Part shown: positions 16,074 to 23,509 of the stretch, piece by piece
How the letters are laid out: every line of letters starts with the position of its first letter
Numbering within the stretch: the stretch's first letter is position 1
From: a virus
Reading direction: 5' to 3' (one strand)
DNA length: 29,239 nt
IMG/VR virus record: IMGVR_UViG_3300048996_000110
Span: 1 to 29,239 of that record
The notes under the pieces: generated by a model
The model's database searches: none
Told to the model about the DNA's origin: nothing
What the model saw: the letters and a program-made list of their open reading frames with translations, nothing else
Translations under genes and position numbers: made by a program

Positions 16074-18106
16074 TTCTTGGCTGCCTTCTTCGGCGCCGGC
16101 TTTGCCGCCTTTTTGGCCGGCTTCTTTCGGTTCCCGCCTGGCCGCAGTGCCTTCGCTGGTTTTTTCGCGGGCTTGGCGGACTTCATTGGCTTGAACTTAG
16201 AAGGCGCCGCCTTCTTATCCGTAGATTTGGGCTGCACATTGGTCGGCTTCGTAGGCGATGCCGAGGCTGCCTTGTACTGCGAGCCGCGGAGTGGCTTCGG
16301 CAGCCAGCCCGTGCCGGCTAGTTTCTTTCCGGTCTCGGCGATCGCCCCATCTTTTTTGAGTACGAGGATGGCATCTCCCTCGACCTTCCCGGAGACTTCG
16401 GTAACGGCAGTGGCGAGCACGGCTTTGGGCACGAGCGTGAGGAAGGATTCCGGCGTGGGCTGCCACCACTTCGTCATGTCGACGCCGAACTGGTCGGCCA
16501 TGGCTGCGTTGCGGTCGCCATAGCCGTCGTACGTCAGCGCGATGGCCAGCGCCAGCAATTCCAGGCGCTTGGCCTCCGTCAGCTTACCGATCCAAGCGAA
16601 TATCTCAGAGGCCTTGCCGGGCAGACCGGACTTCTTCCAGCCATCGAGTCGCGCACCGAGCGCTTTGCGCGCCGGTGATTTGCCGACGTCACCGAACTTA
16701 CTGTCGATTAGGCTTCGCGCTTCGTCGTGGCGGTTTGTCGGACGCAAATGCAACGCCGATTCCGCCACGCTGTTGGTCATCACATCGCCGACCAGCTGCG
16801 CGATGAGCAGCAACATGGCTTGGCTTGGATCTGCGGCGATGTGCTCACGGATAGCGGCGGCCCGGTGCATTTCCAGACGGTTCACCATGTCCTGGCTGAG
16901 GGTTGCTTTCTTCGGTTTGTCACCGTCCTTCTTGGCGTTGGTGTCTTTGCCGGCGCGCTGACCAGGCCGAAGACGACCGCGTTCGATCTTCAAGCCGTGG
17001 TACTGATCGATGTAGATCAACACGCCTGTCTTAGCTTTGACGTTGTCGGGCCAGATCTCCGTGCTGTCACGCAGCTGCTGGCGTTTCTCGTACAGCGCAT
17101 CCTGCTCGGCGCCTAACACGCCTTCGTCATCGTCGCTATCGTCGCGATCCATTTCCTGGCGGATTGCCTTGAGCCTGGCATCGATCGCGTCGACGCGAGC
17201 CTGCTCGGCATCCGTCAGCGATCGGCGCTTTGGCTGATTGCCGCTATGCCCGTATTTGGACTGCTCGGAATAGTCGAGGACCAGGTGCGAATCCACCCAG
17301 GACCAGCCTGCCTGTCGTTCGACTTCGGCAGTCGCCTCGAGCTTGTCGAGTGCGAGCTTGTCCAGTAGCGCGGCATCGCCGAAGTAGACATCATCGGAGA
17401 ACATGTCACGCCGCACCGGTCCGCCGGCGGCTTGGTATGTGTCGGCGCCGACGAACTTCACCAACGGATTCTCTGGCCCGATTTCCTTCTGGGTGATGCG
17501 CTTACGGATCTCGCCGGCGCGGCGTGCCCAATCATCCTTCACGCCAAACCACGCCTTGTTCTGCGCCTTGCGATCGTCGGTCAGCGCCAGCGCCTGCAGC
17601 TGATCGAGCTTCATGCCGCCGTCCCGGAAAATCTTCAGCAGGGGCGGATCGACATTAGCCAGCTTCAAGCTGCGCGAAACAACGATCTCGGCCACGCCGA
17701 AATGTGCGGCGACCTCGGCGCGTGACTTGTTGGCATCGGCCATCGCCTTGAACGCATCGAACTCGTCGGCCACCGAGAGGCGCGTACGGATGAGGTTTTC
17801 CGCGGCACTGGCTTCCACGGCATCGCCGTTGGACACGACGCGACAGTCCACCAACAAGTCCGGCGCAACCTGCTTGCGCTCGGCAAGCAGCTGCAGGCCA
17901 GCCAGGCGTGTGCCGCCGGCGATGACCTCGAAGGAACCGTCTCCCGCGGAAGATGGCTCAACGGTGAGATTCTGCAAAAGCCGGTGGGCTTGCAGCGATG
18001 CGGCCATTGCTTCGACCGCTTCGGGGTCTCGCTGCCTGCGTGTATTACGCGGGGAGAGGCTCAGCTTCGAAAGCGGGACCTGGATGATGGCGGTTTGATC
18101 GTTCAT
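16070..18106 (-). CDS. Large ParB-like protein with Lys/Ala-rich tail
   Basis: A 678-residue protein. I use the ATG at 18106 with GAGGA upstream. The extra 96 residues of the longer frame are antisense to the RT and were rejected. Residues about 1-80 are a ParB-type domain (SPRNTRRQRDPEAVEAMAAS, then VIAGGTRLAGLQLL), with AENLIRTRLSVADEF and a helix-turn-helix (RAEVAAHFGVAEIVVSRSL) after it. The middle is charged and helical. The last ~60 residues are histone-H1-like, full of Lys, Ala and Pro (PAKKAAKPAPKKAAKK), suggesting non-specific DNA binding. It resembles plasmid-type ParB proteins but lacks a ParA partner here. Confidence 0.8.
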   Translation of the reverse strand: MNDQTAIIQVPLSKLSLSPRNTRRQRDPEAVEAMAASLQAHRLLQNLTVEPSSAGDGSFEVIAGGTRLAGLQLLAERKQVAPDLLVDCRVVSNGDAVEASAAENLIRTRLSVADEFDAFKAMADANKSRAEVAAHFGVAEIVVSRSLKLANVDPPLLKIFRDGGMKLDQLQALALTDDRKAQNKAWFGVKDDWARRAGEIRKRITQKEIGPENPLVKFVGADTYQAAGGPVRRDMFSDDVYFGDAALLDKLALDKLEATAEVERQAGWSWVDSHLVLDYSEQSKYGHSGNQPKRRSLTDAEQARVDAIDARLKAIRQEMDRDDSDDDEGVLGAEQDALYEKRQQLRDSTEIWPDNVKAKTGVLIYIDQYHGLKIERGRLRPGQRAGKDTNAKKDGDKPKKATLSQDMVNRLEMHRAAAIREHIAADPSQAMLLLIAQLVGDVMTNSVAESALHLRPTNRHDEARSLIDSKFGDVGKSPARKALGARLDGWKKSGLPGKASEIFAWIGKLTEAKRLELLALAIALTYDGYGDRNAAMADQFGVDMTKWWQPTPESFLTLVPKAVLATAVTEVSGKVEGDAILVLKKDGAIAETGKKLAGTGWLPKPLRGSQYKAASASPTKPTNVQPKSTDKKAAPSKFKPMKSAKPAKKPAKALRPGGNRKKPAKKAAKPAPKKAAKK

Positions 18107-18116
18107 GGTTTCCTCG

Positions 18117-19430
18117 TCAGTGATGGGTGGAGCGATGAGCGGCATCGATCCAGGGAAAGCGCGTCCGCAGCGATTGCTGCAGGCGGTAGCTGTTGGCGTG
18201 GCGAAAATGGCCTTCGTAGCTGGCCAGGACGGACTGCAGGCACCGGCGCTGGTCAGCCGTGGCGCGGACACGGCCGTGGTGGACGTGCTCGCCTTCCCAG
18301 CTGGCCAGCGCAGCGTTGAAGTGGGCGACCACGCGCCGGCGGACCAGCGTGTGGCTGGGGCGCACCACATAGCCCAGAAAGTCAATGCCATCACCCAGCC
18401 GGTGCAGACGGATGTCTGGCTTCAGCGATAGGCGCAGGCGATCGCGCAGGAAACTGACGATCTGATCCTGCCAGCGCAGCAGCTGCGCCCGGTCGTGGTG
18501 GACCAGCACGAAGTCGTCGACGTAGCGCAGGTACCGCTTGGCGCGCAGCGTGTGCTTGGCGAACTGATCGAGTGCGTCCAGGTACACGTTTGCGAAGAAT
18601 TGCGAGGACAGGTTGCCGATCGGCAGACCGCAGCCGGGGGCCGCGTTGGCCAGGCGCTTGTGCGGCGGCACCTGGGCCAACTCGTCAGGCGTGGCGCGCA
18701 CGTCGGCGCCGTTGCGCAGCGGATCGTGGCGCAGCAGTGCATGGGTCACGCGCTGTGCGTGCGGATCCAGCTGGTGGCGCAGCATGCGCGCCTTGAGCAT
18801 CGCCCACAATGTCGGCCGGTGGATGCTGTTGAAGAAGTTGTGGATGTCCAACTGCAGGTACCAGCCGTCTGGCTGCCCGCTGTTGATCTGTCGCACGAAC
18901 TGCTGAAGGCGCCTTACCGCGGCGTGGCTACCCTTGCCAACGCGGTTGGCATAGCTGTCGTGGATGAAGGTCGGCTCGTATAGCGCCTCCAGCTGCGGCA
19001 CCAGCCAGTGGTGCACCACGCGATCGGCGAAGTCCGGCGCGTGGATCTCCCGCGCCTTAGGCCGGATCGCGATGAAGCAGGTCGAGCGGCGCGGCGCCCA
19101 GGTGCCGGCCTGGATCTGCGCCTGCAGCGTGAGCAGCCCAGAACTCCAGCGGCTGTCGAAGCGCAGCTGGTTGTGACTCGGCACCTTCTGCCGGCGGGCG
19201 CGCCGCCAGGCCTCGTACAGCGATCTCAGCGGCACGCCCGCTGCTGGTGCATCCTGACACTCACCGACCCGGCGAACCGCCAACGCGAAACCGTCGTTGT
19301 TGCGGTGGTTGTTGTTGACGTTGCCGTTGTTGAAATTGACGTTCCACGCGGACGCCGACGAACCGGCTACCGCCTCCCTGCGCACTTGCGACATAGCCGG
19401 CCAGCCAAACGGGTAGGAAGGCGTCGTCAT
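18117..19430 (-). CDS. DGR reverse transcriptase
   Basis: An open frame of 437 residues whose ATG overlaps the avd stop (ATGA). The catalytic RT has LQLDIHNFFNS (residues 192-202, first catalytic Asp 195), GLPIGNLSSQFFANVYL (268-284, the Ser-Gln variant typical of DGR and group-II-like RTs) and LRYVDDFVLV (301-310, catalytic YVDD), followed by a short thumb. The RT proper starts near residue 66, where a GTG at 19235 is the only likely internal start (372 aa). The first ~58 residues are translated TR sequence. The product should copy TR RNA with errors at adenines and install the copy in the two VRs. Which start is used is unresolved. Confidence 0.93.
   Translation of the reverse strand: MTTPSYPFGWPAMSQVRREAVAGSSASAWNVNFNNGNVNNNHRNNDGFALAVRRVGECQDAPAAGVPLRSLYEAWRRARRQKVPSHNQLRFDSRWSSGLLTLQAQIQAGTWAPRRSTCFIAIRPKAREIHAPDFADRVVHHWLVPQLEALYEPTFIHDSYANRVGKGSHAAVRRLQQFVRQINSGQPDGWYLQLDIHNFFNSIHRPTLWAMLKARMLRHQLDPHAQRVTHALLRHDPLRNGADVRATPDELAQVPPHKRLANAAPGCGLPIGNLSSQFFANVYLDALDQFAKHTLRAKRYLRYVDDFVLVHHDRAQLLRWQDQIVSFLRDRLRLSLKPDIRLHRLGDGIDFLGYVVRPSHTLVRRRVVAHFNAALASWEGEHVHHGRVRATADQRRCLQSVLASYEGHFRHANSYRLQQSLRTRFPWIDAAHRSTHH
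19263..19373 (-). repeat. TR: DGR template repeat (TR)
   Basis: A 111-base repeat between avd and the RT core, read on the minus strand. It holds nine AAC codons, one AAT and one CAC where the VRs vary, giving the translated pattern WNVNFNNGNVNNNHRNND. It aligns without gaps to both VRs. Every difference lies at a TR adenine. At its 3' end (TR ends GGGTCGGT-GAG, VRs end GGGTCGGT-CAG) the repeats diverge, as expected for an IMH versus IMH* boundary. The invariant 3' part is GC-rich. Confidence 0.95.
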
Positions 19431-19864
19431 GGGTTGGCCCCCGTGGAGGCGGCGCAGGTACTCAGTGTCTGGGCACGCTGTGCGACGGCGCTATGGCCTT
19501 GCACACTCTGGCCCTTGGGATGCTGATGGTGCTTACGCCAGCCGCCCGCCTGCTTACCCAGATCGGTAATCAGGCGGACCAGATGCTCGAACTGGCGGAA
19601 GCTTGCGGTGGCATTCAAGAGCTTGGCCACCTGCAGGCGACGCTGTAGCTTGTCGATGGCCCAGACCAACTGCTCCACCCATCGCCGCTGATGCACGCGA
19701 TCGCGCCAGGCACGATCGGCGAGCTCGTAGACCGCCATCGCCTGGGTGCGAAGATCCGCTCCGATGTGATTGCGGTGATACGCAGCGAATCGACGCACTG
19801 CCTGCTCGATCTCTACGACCAGGCGCTCGGCTGCTTTGACGATGGGTGGTAGCTGGTAGGCCAT
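19427..19864 (-). CDS. avd: Avd-like DGR accessory protein
   Basis: A 145-residue helical basic protein starting MAYQLPPIVKAAERLVVEIE. Predicted four-helix bundle segments cover residues about 5-25, 35-60, 60-85 and 90-110, with an Arg/Trp/Gln-rich second half. This matches the Avd / 23S-intervening-sequence-like family that forms a pentameric barrel, binds RNA and partners the DGR reverse transcriptase. I use the ATG at 19864: residues upstream in the longer frame are antisense to the small gene next door. It lies directly between the targets and TR/RT, the classical avd position. The C-terminal ~35 residues are low complexity. Confidence 0.85.
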   Translation of the reverse strand: MAYQLPPIVKAAERLVVEIEQAVRRFAAYHRNHIGADLRTQAMAVYELADRAWRDRVHQRRWVEQLVWAIDKLQRRLQVAKLLNATASFRQFEHLVRLITDLGKQAGGWRKHHQHPKGQSVQGHSAVAQRAQTLSTCAASTGANP

Positions 19865-19869
19865 GGCGA

Positions 19870-20124
19870 TCAGCCGCGATAGCTGTCGGAGGGAGCGTCC
19901 TTCGACGGACCGCCGGTGCGTGCCGGACTCAGTTGCTCGGTCACGCCACCATCGACCACCTCCAACTGCTGGTGATCGATGTACTCGCCTTCGGGCAGCT
20001 TGCCATCGTTGATCGGCTGTTTTATGCAGTACTGCACGCAACCGTTGAGGTATTCGACACGCGCGGTCGCGATGCCGACGACACCGGTGACCACGTCACG
20101 CACCTTGTTTCCTAGCTGAATCAT
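19870..20124 (-). CDS. Small conserved-looking DGR-cassette protein
   Basis: An 84-residue protein with a good AGGAG site before the ATG at 20124. It starts MIQLGNKVRDVVTGVVGIAT and continues VEYLNGCVQYCI, a pattern of short beta strands reminiscent of small SH3/KOW-like barrels and of small proteins I have seen in phage genomes. The function is unknown. It sits between the second target gene and avd, 5 bases before avd. Whether it takes part in mutagenic homing or is just co-transcribed is open. Confidence 0.75.
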   Translation of the reverse strand: MIQLGNKVRDVVTGVVGIATARVEYLNGCVQYCIKQPINDGKLPEGEYIDHQQLEVVDGGVTEQLSPARTGGPSKDAPSDSYRG

Positions 20125-20156
20125 CTCGTTCTCCTGTGGTGAATCAAAAGGGCGAA

Positions 20157-20582
20157 TTACTGACCGACCCGGCGAACCGCCAACGCGAAACCGTCGTAGT
20201 CGCGGTGGCCGCTGCCGACGTAGCCGCCGTTGAAATAGACGCCCCACGCGGACGCCGACGAACCGGCCACCGCCGTCGTCGTCCAGTACCAGTCGTCCTT
20301 GATGTCGCGGAAGTAGTCGGTGTTGATCGCCGGTGACCTGCGCGTGCGGTCTACCAGAAGCTGCAGCTGCTCGACCGTCGGCAAGGACCAGTCGTCGTAG
20401 CCCCCGACCGTGCAGGCCTTGGCCGCGGCCTCGCATTCCTTCTGCGGGACGTCCTCGGCGACGTTGGTGGCGGTGAACATCAGGCCGTGGTCGGGCAGCA
20501 GCACCGCGACGTGCTGCTCCGTCGAATCGTCCGGCAGCATTTCTCGATTGGCGGCGACCTTGATCAGTTTGAGGTTCGACAT
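20157..20582 (-). CDS. DGR target protein B (DUF1566-like, ends in VR2)
   Basis: A 141-residue protein starting at the ATG at 20582, preceded by ACAGGAGA. The longer frame runs through the other target's VR and was rejected. It shows the DUF1566/Lcl C-terminal pattern (a C-type-lectin-like fold): GYDDWSLPTVEQLQLLVD, then YWTTTAVAGSSASAW, then GFALAVRRVG. The last ~38 residues are VR2. The ten AAY codons of the template here read G, Y, N, G, Y, G, S, G, D, Y. There is no signal peptide or membrane segment. By family knowledge the variable residues form the ligand-binding face. The ligand is unknown. Confidence 0.88.
   Translation of the reverse strand: MSNLKLIKVAANREMLPDDSTEQHVAVLLPDHGLMFTATNVAEDVPQKECEAAAKACTVGGYDDWSLPTVEQLQLLVDRTRRSPAINTDYFRDIKDDWYWTTTAVAGSSASAWGVYFNGGYVGSGHRDYDGFALAVRRVGQ
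20163..20273 (-). repeat. VR: DGR variable repeat VR2
   Basis: A 111-base copy of TR at the 3' end of target gene B. It has 14 substitutions relative to TR (13 in the variable codons and one silent GTA to GTG near the 5' end), all at TR adenines on the coding strand, and no indels. Confidence 0.95.
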
Positions 20583-20614
20583 TTCGTTATCTCCTGTGGG
20601 AATCAAAGGGCTAA

Positions 20615-21232
20615 TTACTGACCGACCCGGCGAACCGCCAACGCGAAACCGTCGTAGTCGCGGGGGGTGCCGCTGACGTAGCCGTAGCCGAAATGGACGA
20701 ACCACGCGGACGCCGACGAACCGGCTACCGCAGTGCTGGTCCAGTGCCAACGGGGTTTCACTTTCGGGAAGAGACTGATGTCGATCGCCGGGTCATAGCG
20801 GGTGTCGTCGACCAAGCCGGCAAGTTCAGCGCGGGTCGCCAGGCGCCAGTCGTCGTAGCCGAGCAGGCGCAACATCTTGCACCGCTCGATGCAGTGTTCC
20901 TGGGCGATGCCATCGTCGGCATCGTCTTGGCCACCGAGCGATTCGACGGCCCACATCAAGCTAGTCGCATGGTCGATCGTCGCGACGTGGTCGGTGCGCG
21001 TATCCGTTCCGGAAACGCGCGATCCATCGGCCAAAAGCTTGGTGAATCCTGGGTGCTTGGTTTCGATGAAAGCGGGGATCTGCTCGCCATCGACTGGACC
21101 GACCATCAGGCCTTGTGCAGTGACGTCGATCCCAATGGTCTTGGGCTTGTAGGTCTCGACGTGGATGGTTTCCTCGTGGGATTTGCCATCAATATCGGTG
21201 CGGCGAGTGATGCGGACGCTGAAGTCGGACAT
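20615..21232 (-). CDS. DGR target protein A (DUF1566-like, ends in VR1)
   Basis: A 205-residue protein with AGGAGA before the ATG at 21232. The N-terminal ~80 residues are beta-rich and specific to this target. Residues about 85-205 form the DUF1566/Lcl-type domain: ATSLMWAVESLGG, GYDDWRLATRAELAGLVDD, PRWHWTSTAVAGSSASAW and GFALAVRRVG. The last ~38 residues are VR1, where the ten template AAY codons read F, H, G, Y, Y, S, G, T, D, Y. A template His is Pro. It is followed by target B after 32 bases. No signal peptide or transmembrane segment is seen, so the place of action is unclear. Confidence 0.88.
   Translation of the reverse strand: MSDFSVRITRRTDIDGKSHEETIHVETYKPKTIGIDVTAQGLMVGPVDGEQIPAFIETKHPGFTKLLADGSRVSGTDTRTDHVATIDHATSLMWAVESLGGQDDADDGIAQEHCIERCKMLRLLGYDDWRLATRAELAGLVDDTRYDPAIDISLFPKVKPRWHWTSTAVAGSSASAWFVHFGYGYVSGTPRDYDGFALAVRRVGQ
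20621..20731 (-). repeat. VR: DGR variable repeat VR1
   Basis: A 111-base copy of TR at the 3' end of target gene A. It has 14 substitutions relative to TR, all at TR adenines (including CAC to CCC), and no indels. Confidence 0.95.
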
Positions 21233-21266
21233 GGTGTTCTCCTGGTGACGCGTGGGTTAGGGTGAG

Positions 21267-21875
21267 TTAGGCGGCTTTGTCGACAAGCGTGGTTGCGCAC
21301 TCTTCGAATGCCATGCGCGGCGATGCCACAACACCGATCGCGCCGCGCGGCCAGGTCGGACAACCCAGCACGACGAAGTGATGGCCGACCTTGGGTTCGA
21401 GCTCGCCGACTTCGTTCTGCAGCATCGGCGTGTAAGTGATGGATACGCCGTTGTTCTTGTAGGCCGCGGCACACACCTCGACCGGCAGGTAGTAGCGGTC
21501 ACCGGGCAACGGCAAGAGCCGCGGATTGCGTCCGAACGGCGCGACCACGTCAGCCCAGGACGACGGGCCGTATCGCACATCGCCGAGCGTCGAGAGCGTT
21601 CGGCGCACGGACTCGTAGGCTTCCAGGGCGTCACTGTCGGGCCGCACGCGCGAGATCAGGTCGTAGGCGTGCGCGGCGTTGCGGGTTTTCTGCTCGATGG
21701 CGCGGGTCAGTGTGTCGACCATCGATTGCGCGAGCTCGAGCTCGGTGCGATCGCGCTTCCACTCTTCGGCGCGGCGGCTGTACTCGGCCGCATTCACGGT
21801 GAGCCCGCTCGCGGCCTCGGCCTGTGCTACGGCGTCGAGGAAATCCGGGCCGCTGAACTGCTGGTAGTCGGACAT
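21267..21875 (-). CDS. Hypothetical early-operon protein
   Basis: A 202-residue protein. The ATG at 21875 has GGAGA upstream. The longer frame upstream is antisense to the next gene and was rejected. Residues about 10-100 look helical and charged (SRRAEEWKRDRTELELAQSM). The second half is beta-rich with Pro/Gly, including GDRYYLPVEVCAAAYKNNGV and VVASPRMAFEECATTLVDKA. No family recognised. It lies immediately upstream of the DGR targets in the same operon. Confidence 0.7.
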   Translation of the reverse strand: MSDYQQFSGPDFLDAVAQAEAASGLTVNAAEYSRRAEEWKRDRTELELAQSMVDTLTRAIEQKTRNAAHAYDLISRVRPDSDALEAYESVRRTLSTLGDVRYGPSSWADVVAPFGRNPRLLPLPGDRYYLPVEVCAAAYKNNGVSITYTPMLQNEVGELEPKVGHHFVVLGCPTWPRGAIGVVASPRMAFEECATTLVDKAA

Positions 21876-21886
21876 CGTCTTCTCCT

Positions 21887-22519
21887 TCAGACACCGCGTT
21901 TGGCGCTGATTCGGTATTGGGTGGCGCGGCCTTTGCCGCGTTGTACTTGGTGCCGGTCGTGGTCGTGCTGCAGAGGTTGCGAAGACTCCCCGTCGCGTAA
22001 CTTCTGGATGCGGCCGCCGCGCCGTAAGAAGGCGTCGATATCGGCGGCCAGCTTTCTGCTGGCGTGACGCTTCGGTGATTCGTGGTCGACAACCGTCGCC
22101 AGTGGCGCGCTGAAGTTCGTCGTCTGCGATCGGCTTGTGGCCTTGGCCGGAGTCAAGACAGTCGGCAAGGTCTTCTTGACCGCGGCCGGCGCGGGCTTGA
22201 CTGGCACGGCTACCGCTTTCGGGCGCGCATGTTTCGCCGCCGCCGCCTTGAGTGCGTCGGTTCTGGATGCCTGCTTGCCGGGGCGGGCAGGCGTGGTGCC
22301 GATCCGCCAACGCACGCCGCCCTGACCGGCGCCTTCGCGGACCACGGATCCGCCGCGATGCAGCGTGCCGAGCGTGGCGCACATGAGCGTGATGCAGCCG
22401 CCGGGCTCAACTGCGTCCAGGATCTCGCGTGCCGTCTTGGATGACTGCTGCTGCTTCAGGTGCTCTCGGATGCGCGCCGCCCGACCTGTGCGTTTTGCGC
22501 CATTTAGCTGCGCGCTCAT
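21887..22519 (-). CDS. Hypothetical protein with winged-helix-like N-terminus
   Basis: A 210-residue basic protein. Residues about 15-75 look like a small DNA-binding winged helix (REHLKQQQSSKTAREILDAV, then LGTLHRGGSVVREG). A long Ala/Pro/Lys linker (about 75-140) is followed by a basic C-terminal part (ASRKLAADIDAFLRRGGRIQ) ending in Arg/Lys. Its ATG overlaps the upstream stop. A regulatory or DNA-binding role is inferred. Confidence 0.65.
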   Translation of the reverse strand: MSAQLNGAKRTGRAARIREHLKQQQSSKTAREILDAVEPGGCITLMCATLGTLHRGGSVVREGAGQGGVRWRIGTTPARPGKQASRTDALKAAAAKHARPKAVAVPVKPAPAAVKKTLPTVLTPAKATSRSQTTNFSAPLATVVDHESPKRHASRKLAADIDAFLRRGGRIQKLRDGESSQPLQHDHDRHQVQRGKGRATQYRISAKRGV

Positions 22520-23127
22520 GCGTCACATCCCTTGCCGATGTCGCCAGGCTTGCCATCAGCAGTGAACACACGCCAGGGCACCCAGCCGCGCTGCGGGCAG
22601 TGAAAGCCCCAATCGCGGAGCGTCGGGCCGAACAGAAACAGCGTCCAGCACGGTGCGATGGGATCGCACTTGCTCACCAGCGGTGAGCCGTTGTCGACCA
22701 CCTGGCGTAGCAACTCAATGCGGTGGACGTGATCCAGCGACATGAAGCGCAGCGTGCCGGCGTCGAATTGCCGCCACTTATGAATGCCGCCTTTGTCGAT
22801 GGTGTGCTCGACGTATCCGCCGAACAGCATGAAGCTCACTGCCCATGATGGGTGGTCGTGCAAGGCCCGGTCATCGTCGTCGCGCAGGAATTGGTGCAGG
22901 TACAGGTTCGGCAGTAGTCGTGCGCACCTGACCACCAGACGCTGCCACCTGGTGCGCTGCATTTCCGGGACATGCTGGTACCACCCGCGCCATGGTGTGA
23001 CGTACCAGCGATTGAGGTAGGCGCCCTCGGGATTGTCCGCGCCGACGATGAAGTCGGGCGGACGCTTAAACGCAATGCGCTCGATGAAGTAGCCGAACCA
23101 ATTGGCGGCGGTGCGTGGGAATTTCAT
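22516..23127 (-). CDS. Cupin-like phage protein, unknown
   Basis: A 203-residue protein with aromatic and His-rich blocks: PNLYLHQFLRDDDDRALHDH, then SFMLFGGYVEHT and MSLDHVHRIELL. The spaced His residues and beta pattern suggest a cupin-like double-stranded beta helix with a metal site (inference). It ends WGFHCPQRGWVPWRVF. Similar uncharacterised proteins occur in phage early regions. The ATG overlaps the stop of a 35-residue gene upstream. Confidence 0.65.
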   Translation of the reverse strand: MKFPRTAANWFGYFIERIAFKRPPDFIVGADNPEGAYLNRWYVTPWRGWYQHVPEMQRTRWQRLVVRCARLLPNLYLHQFLRDDDDRALHDHPSWAVSFMLFGGYVEHTIDKGGIHKWRQFDAGTLRFMSLDHVHRIELLRQVVDNGSPLVSKCDPIAPCWTLFLFGPTLRDWGFHCPQRGWVPWRVFTADGKPGDIGKGCDA

Positions 23128-23231
23128 GCGCGCTCTCCCATCGCGAGCAACTCACGGTTGGTGAGCTCGGTCCGGTGCAGCGAGGCGGCCAGGGAGGACT
23201 TGAGCGAGAAGATCCGCAGGATGGATTTCAC
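23124..23231 (-). CDS. Tiny coupled gene, 35 residues
   Basis: GTG at 23231 overlaps the upstream stop (GTGA) and its TGA overlaps the next ATG (ATGA), so the frame exactly fills the gap between two genes. The product is 35 residues, MKSILRIFSLKSSLAASLHR followed by TELTNRELLAMGERA: amphipathic and basic. Exact coupling at both ends is the main evidence. No family. Confidence 0.5.
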   Translation of the reverse strand: MKSILRIFSLKSSLAASLHRTELTNRELLAMGERA

Positions 23232-23509
23232 GACTGCTGCGCTACGGTGGCGCGGGCGAGGGCGAGGGCAGCATCTAATGCAGCGCATGCATTGCGCCCT
23301 GCTTCGCCAGCTTCGTCGCCTGACGTGATCCCACGAAAGTTCTCTGCCGCCTCGATCAACTCCGCGAAAGGTGCGCGCTCAGCTGCGATCGCAGAGCGCA
23401 ACTGACCGATTAGACGCCCGGCAGCAGCGCGGTCCGGATACCCGATGCGAAATACGCCATGCAGCTCAACCTTGGATACGATCTCGTCAACCAACACACG
23501 GGCGCTCAC
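23228..23509 (-). CDS. Small early protein, unknown
   Basis: A 93-residue protein. I use the GTG at 23509, which overlaps the upstream stop (GTGA). The longer frame is antisense to the neighbour. It starts MSARVLVDEIVSKVELHGVF and is mostly helical and Ala-rich (residues 45-93). No family recognised. It is translationally coupled to both neighbours. Confidence 0.6.
   Translation of the reverse strand: MSARVLVDEIVSKVELHGVFRIGYPDRAAAGRLIGQLRSAIAAERAPFAELIEAAENFRGITSGDEAGEAGRNACAALDAALALARATVAQQS

Noticed and set aside
15192-18106. Plasmid-type partition locus (phage-plasmid)
   Set aside because: No ParA and no origin or iteron array is visible, and an integrase with attP is present.
18107-18394. 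Longer N-terminus of the large ParB-like protein
   Set aside because: The extra 96 residues are antisense to the RT gene, show no domain, and a good ribosome site precedes the ATG at 18106.
18117-19430. Retron or group II intron reverse transcriptase
   Set aside because: TR/VR repeats with adenine-only differences and an Avd-like neighbour identify a DGR. No intron domains V/VI or msr/msd structure were noticed.
20583-20750. Longer start for target protein B
   Set aside because: It would read through VR1 of target A in another frame. ACAGGAGA before the ATG at 20582 fits better.
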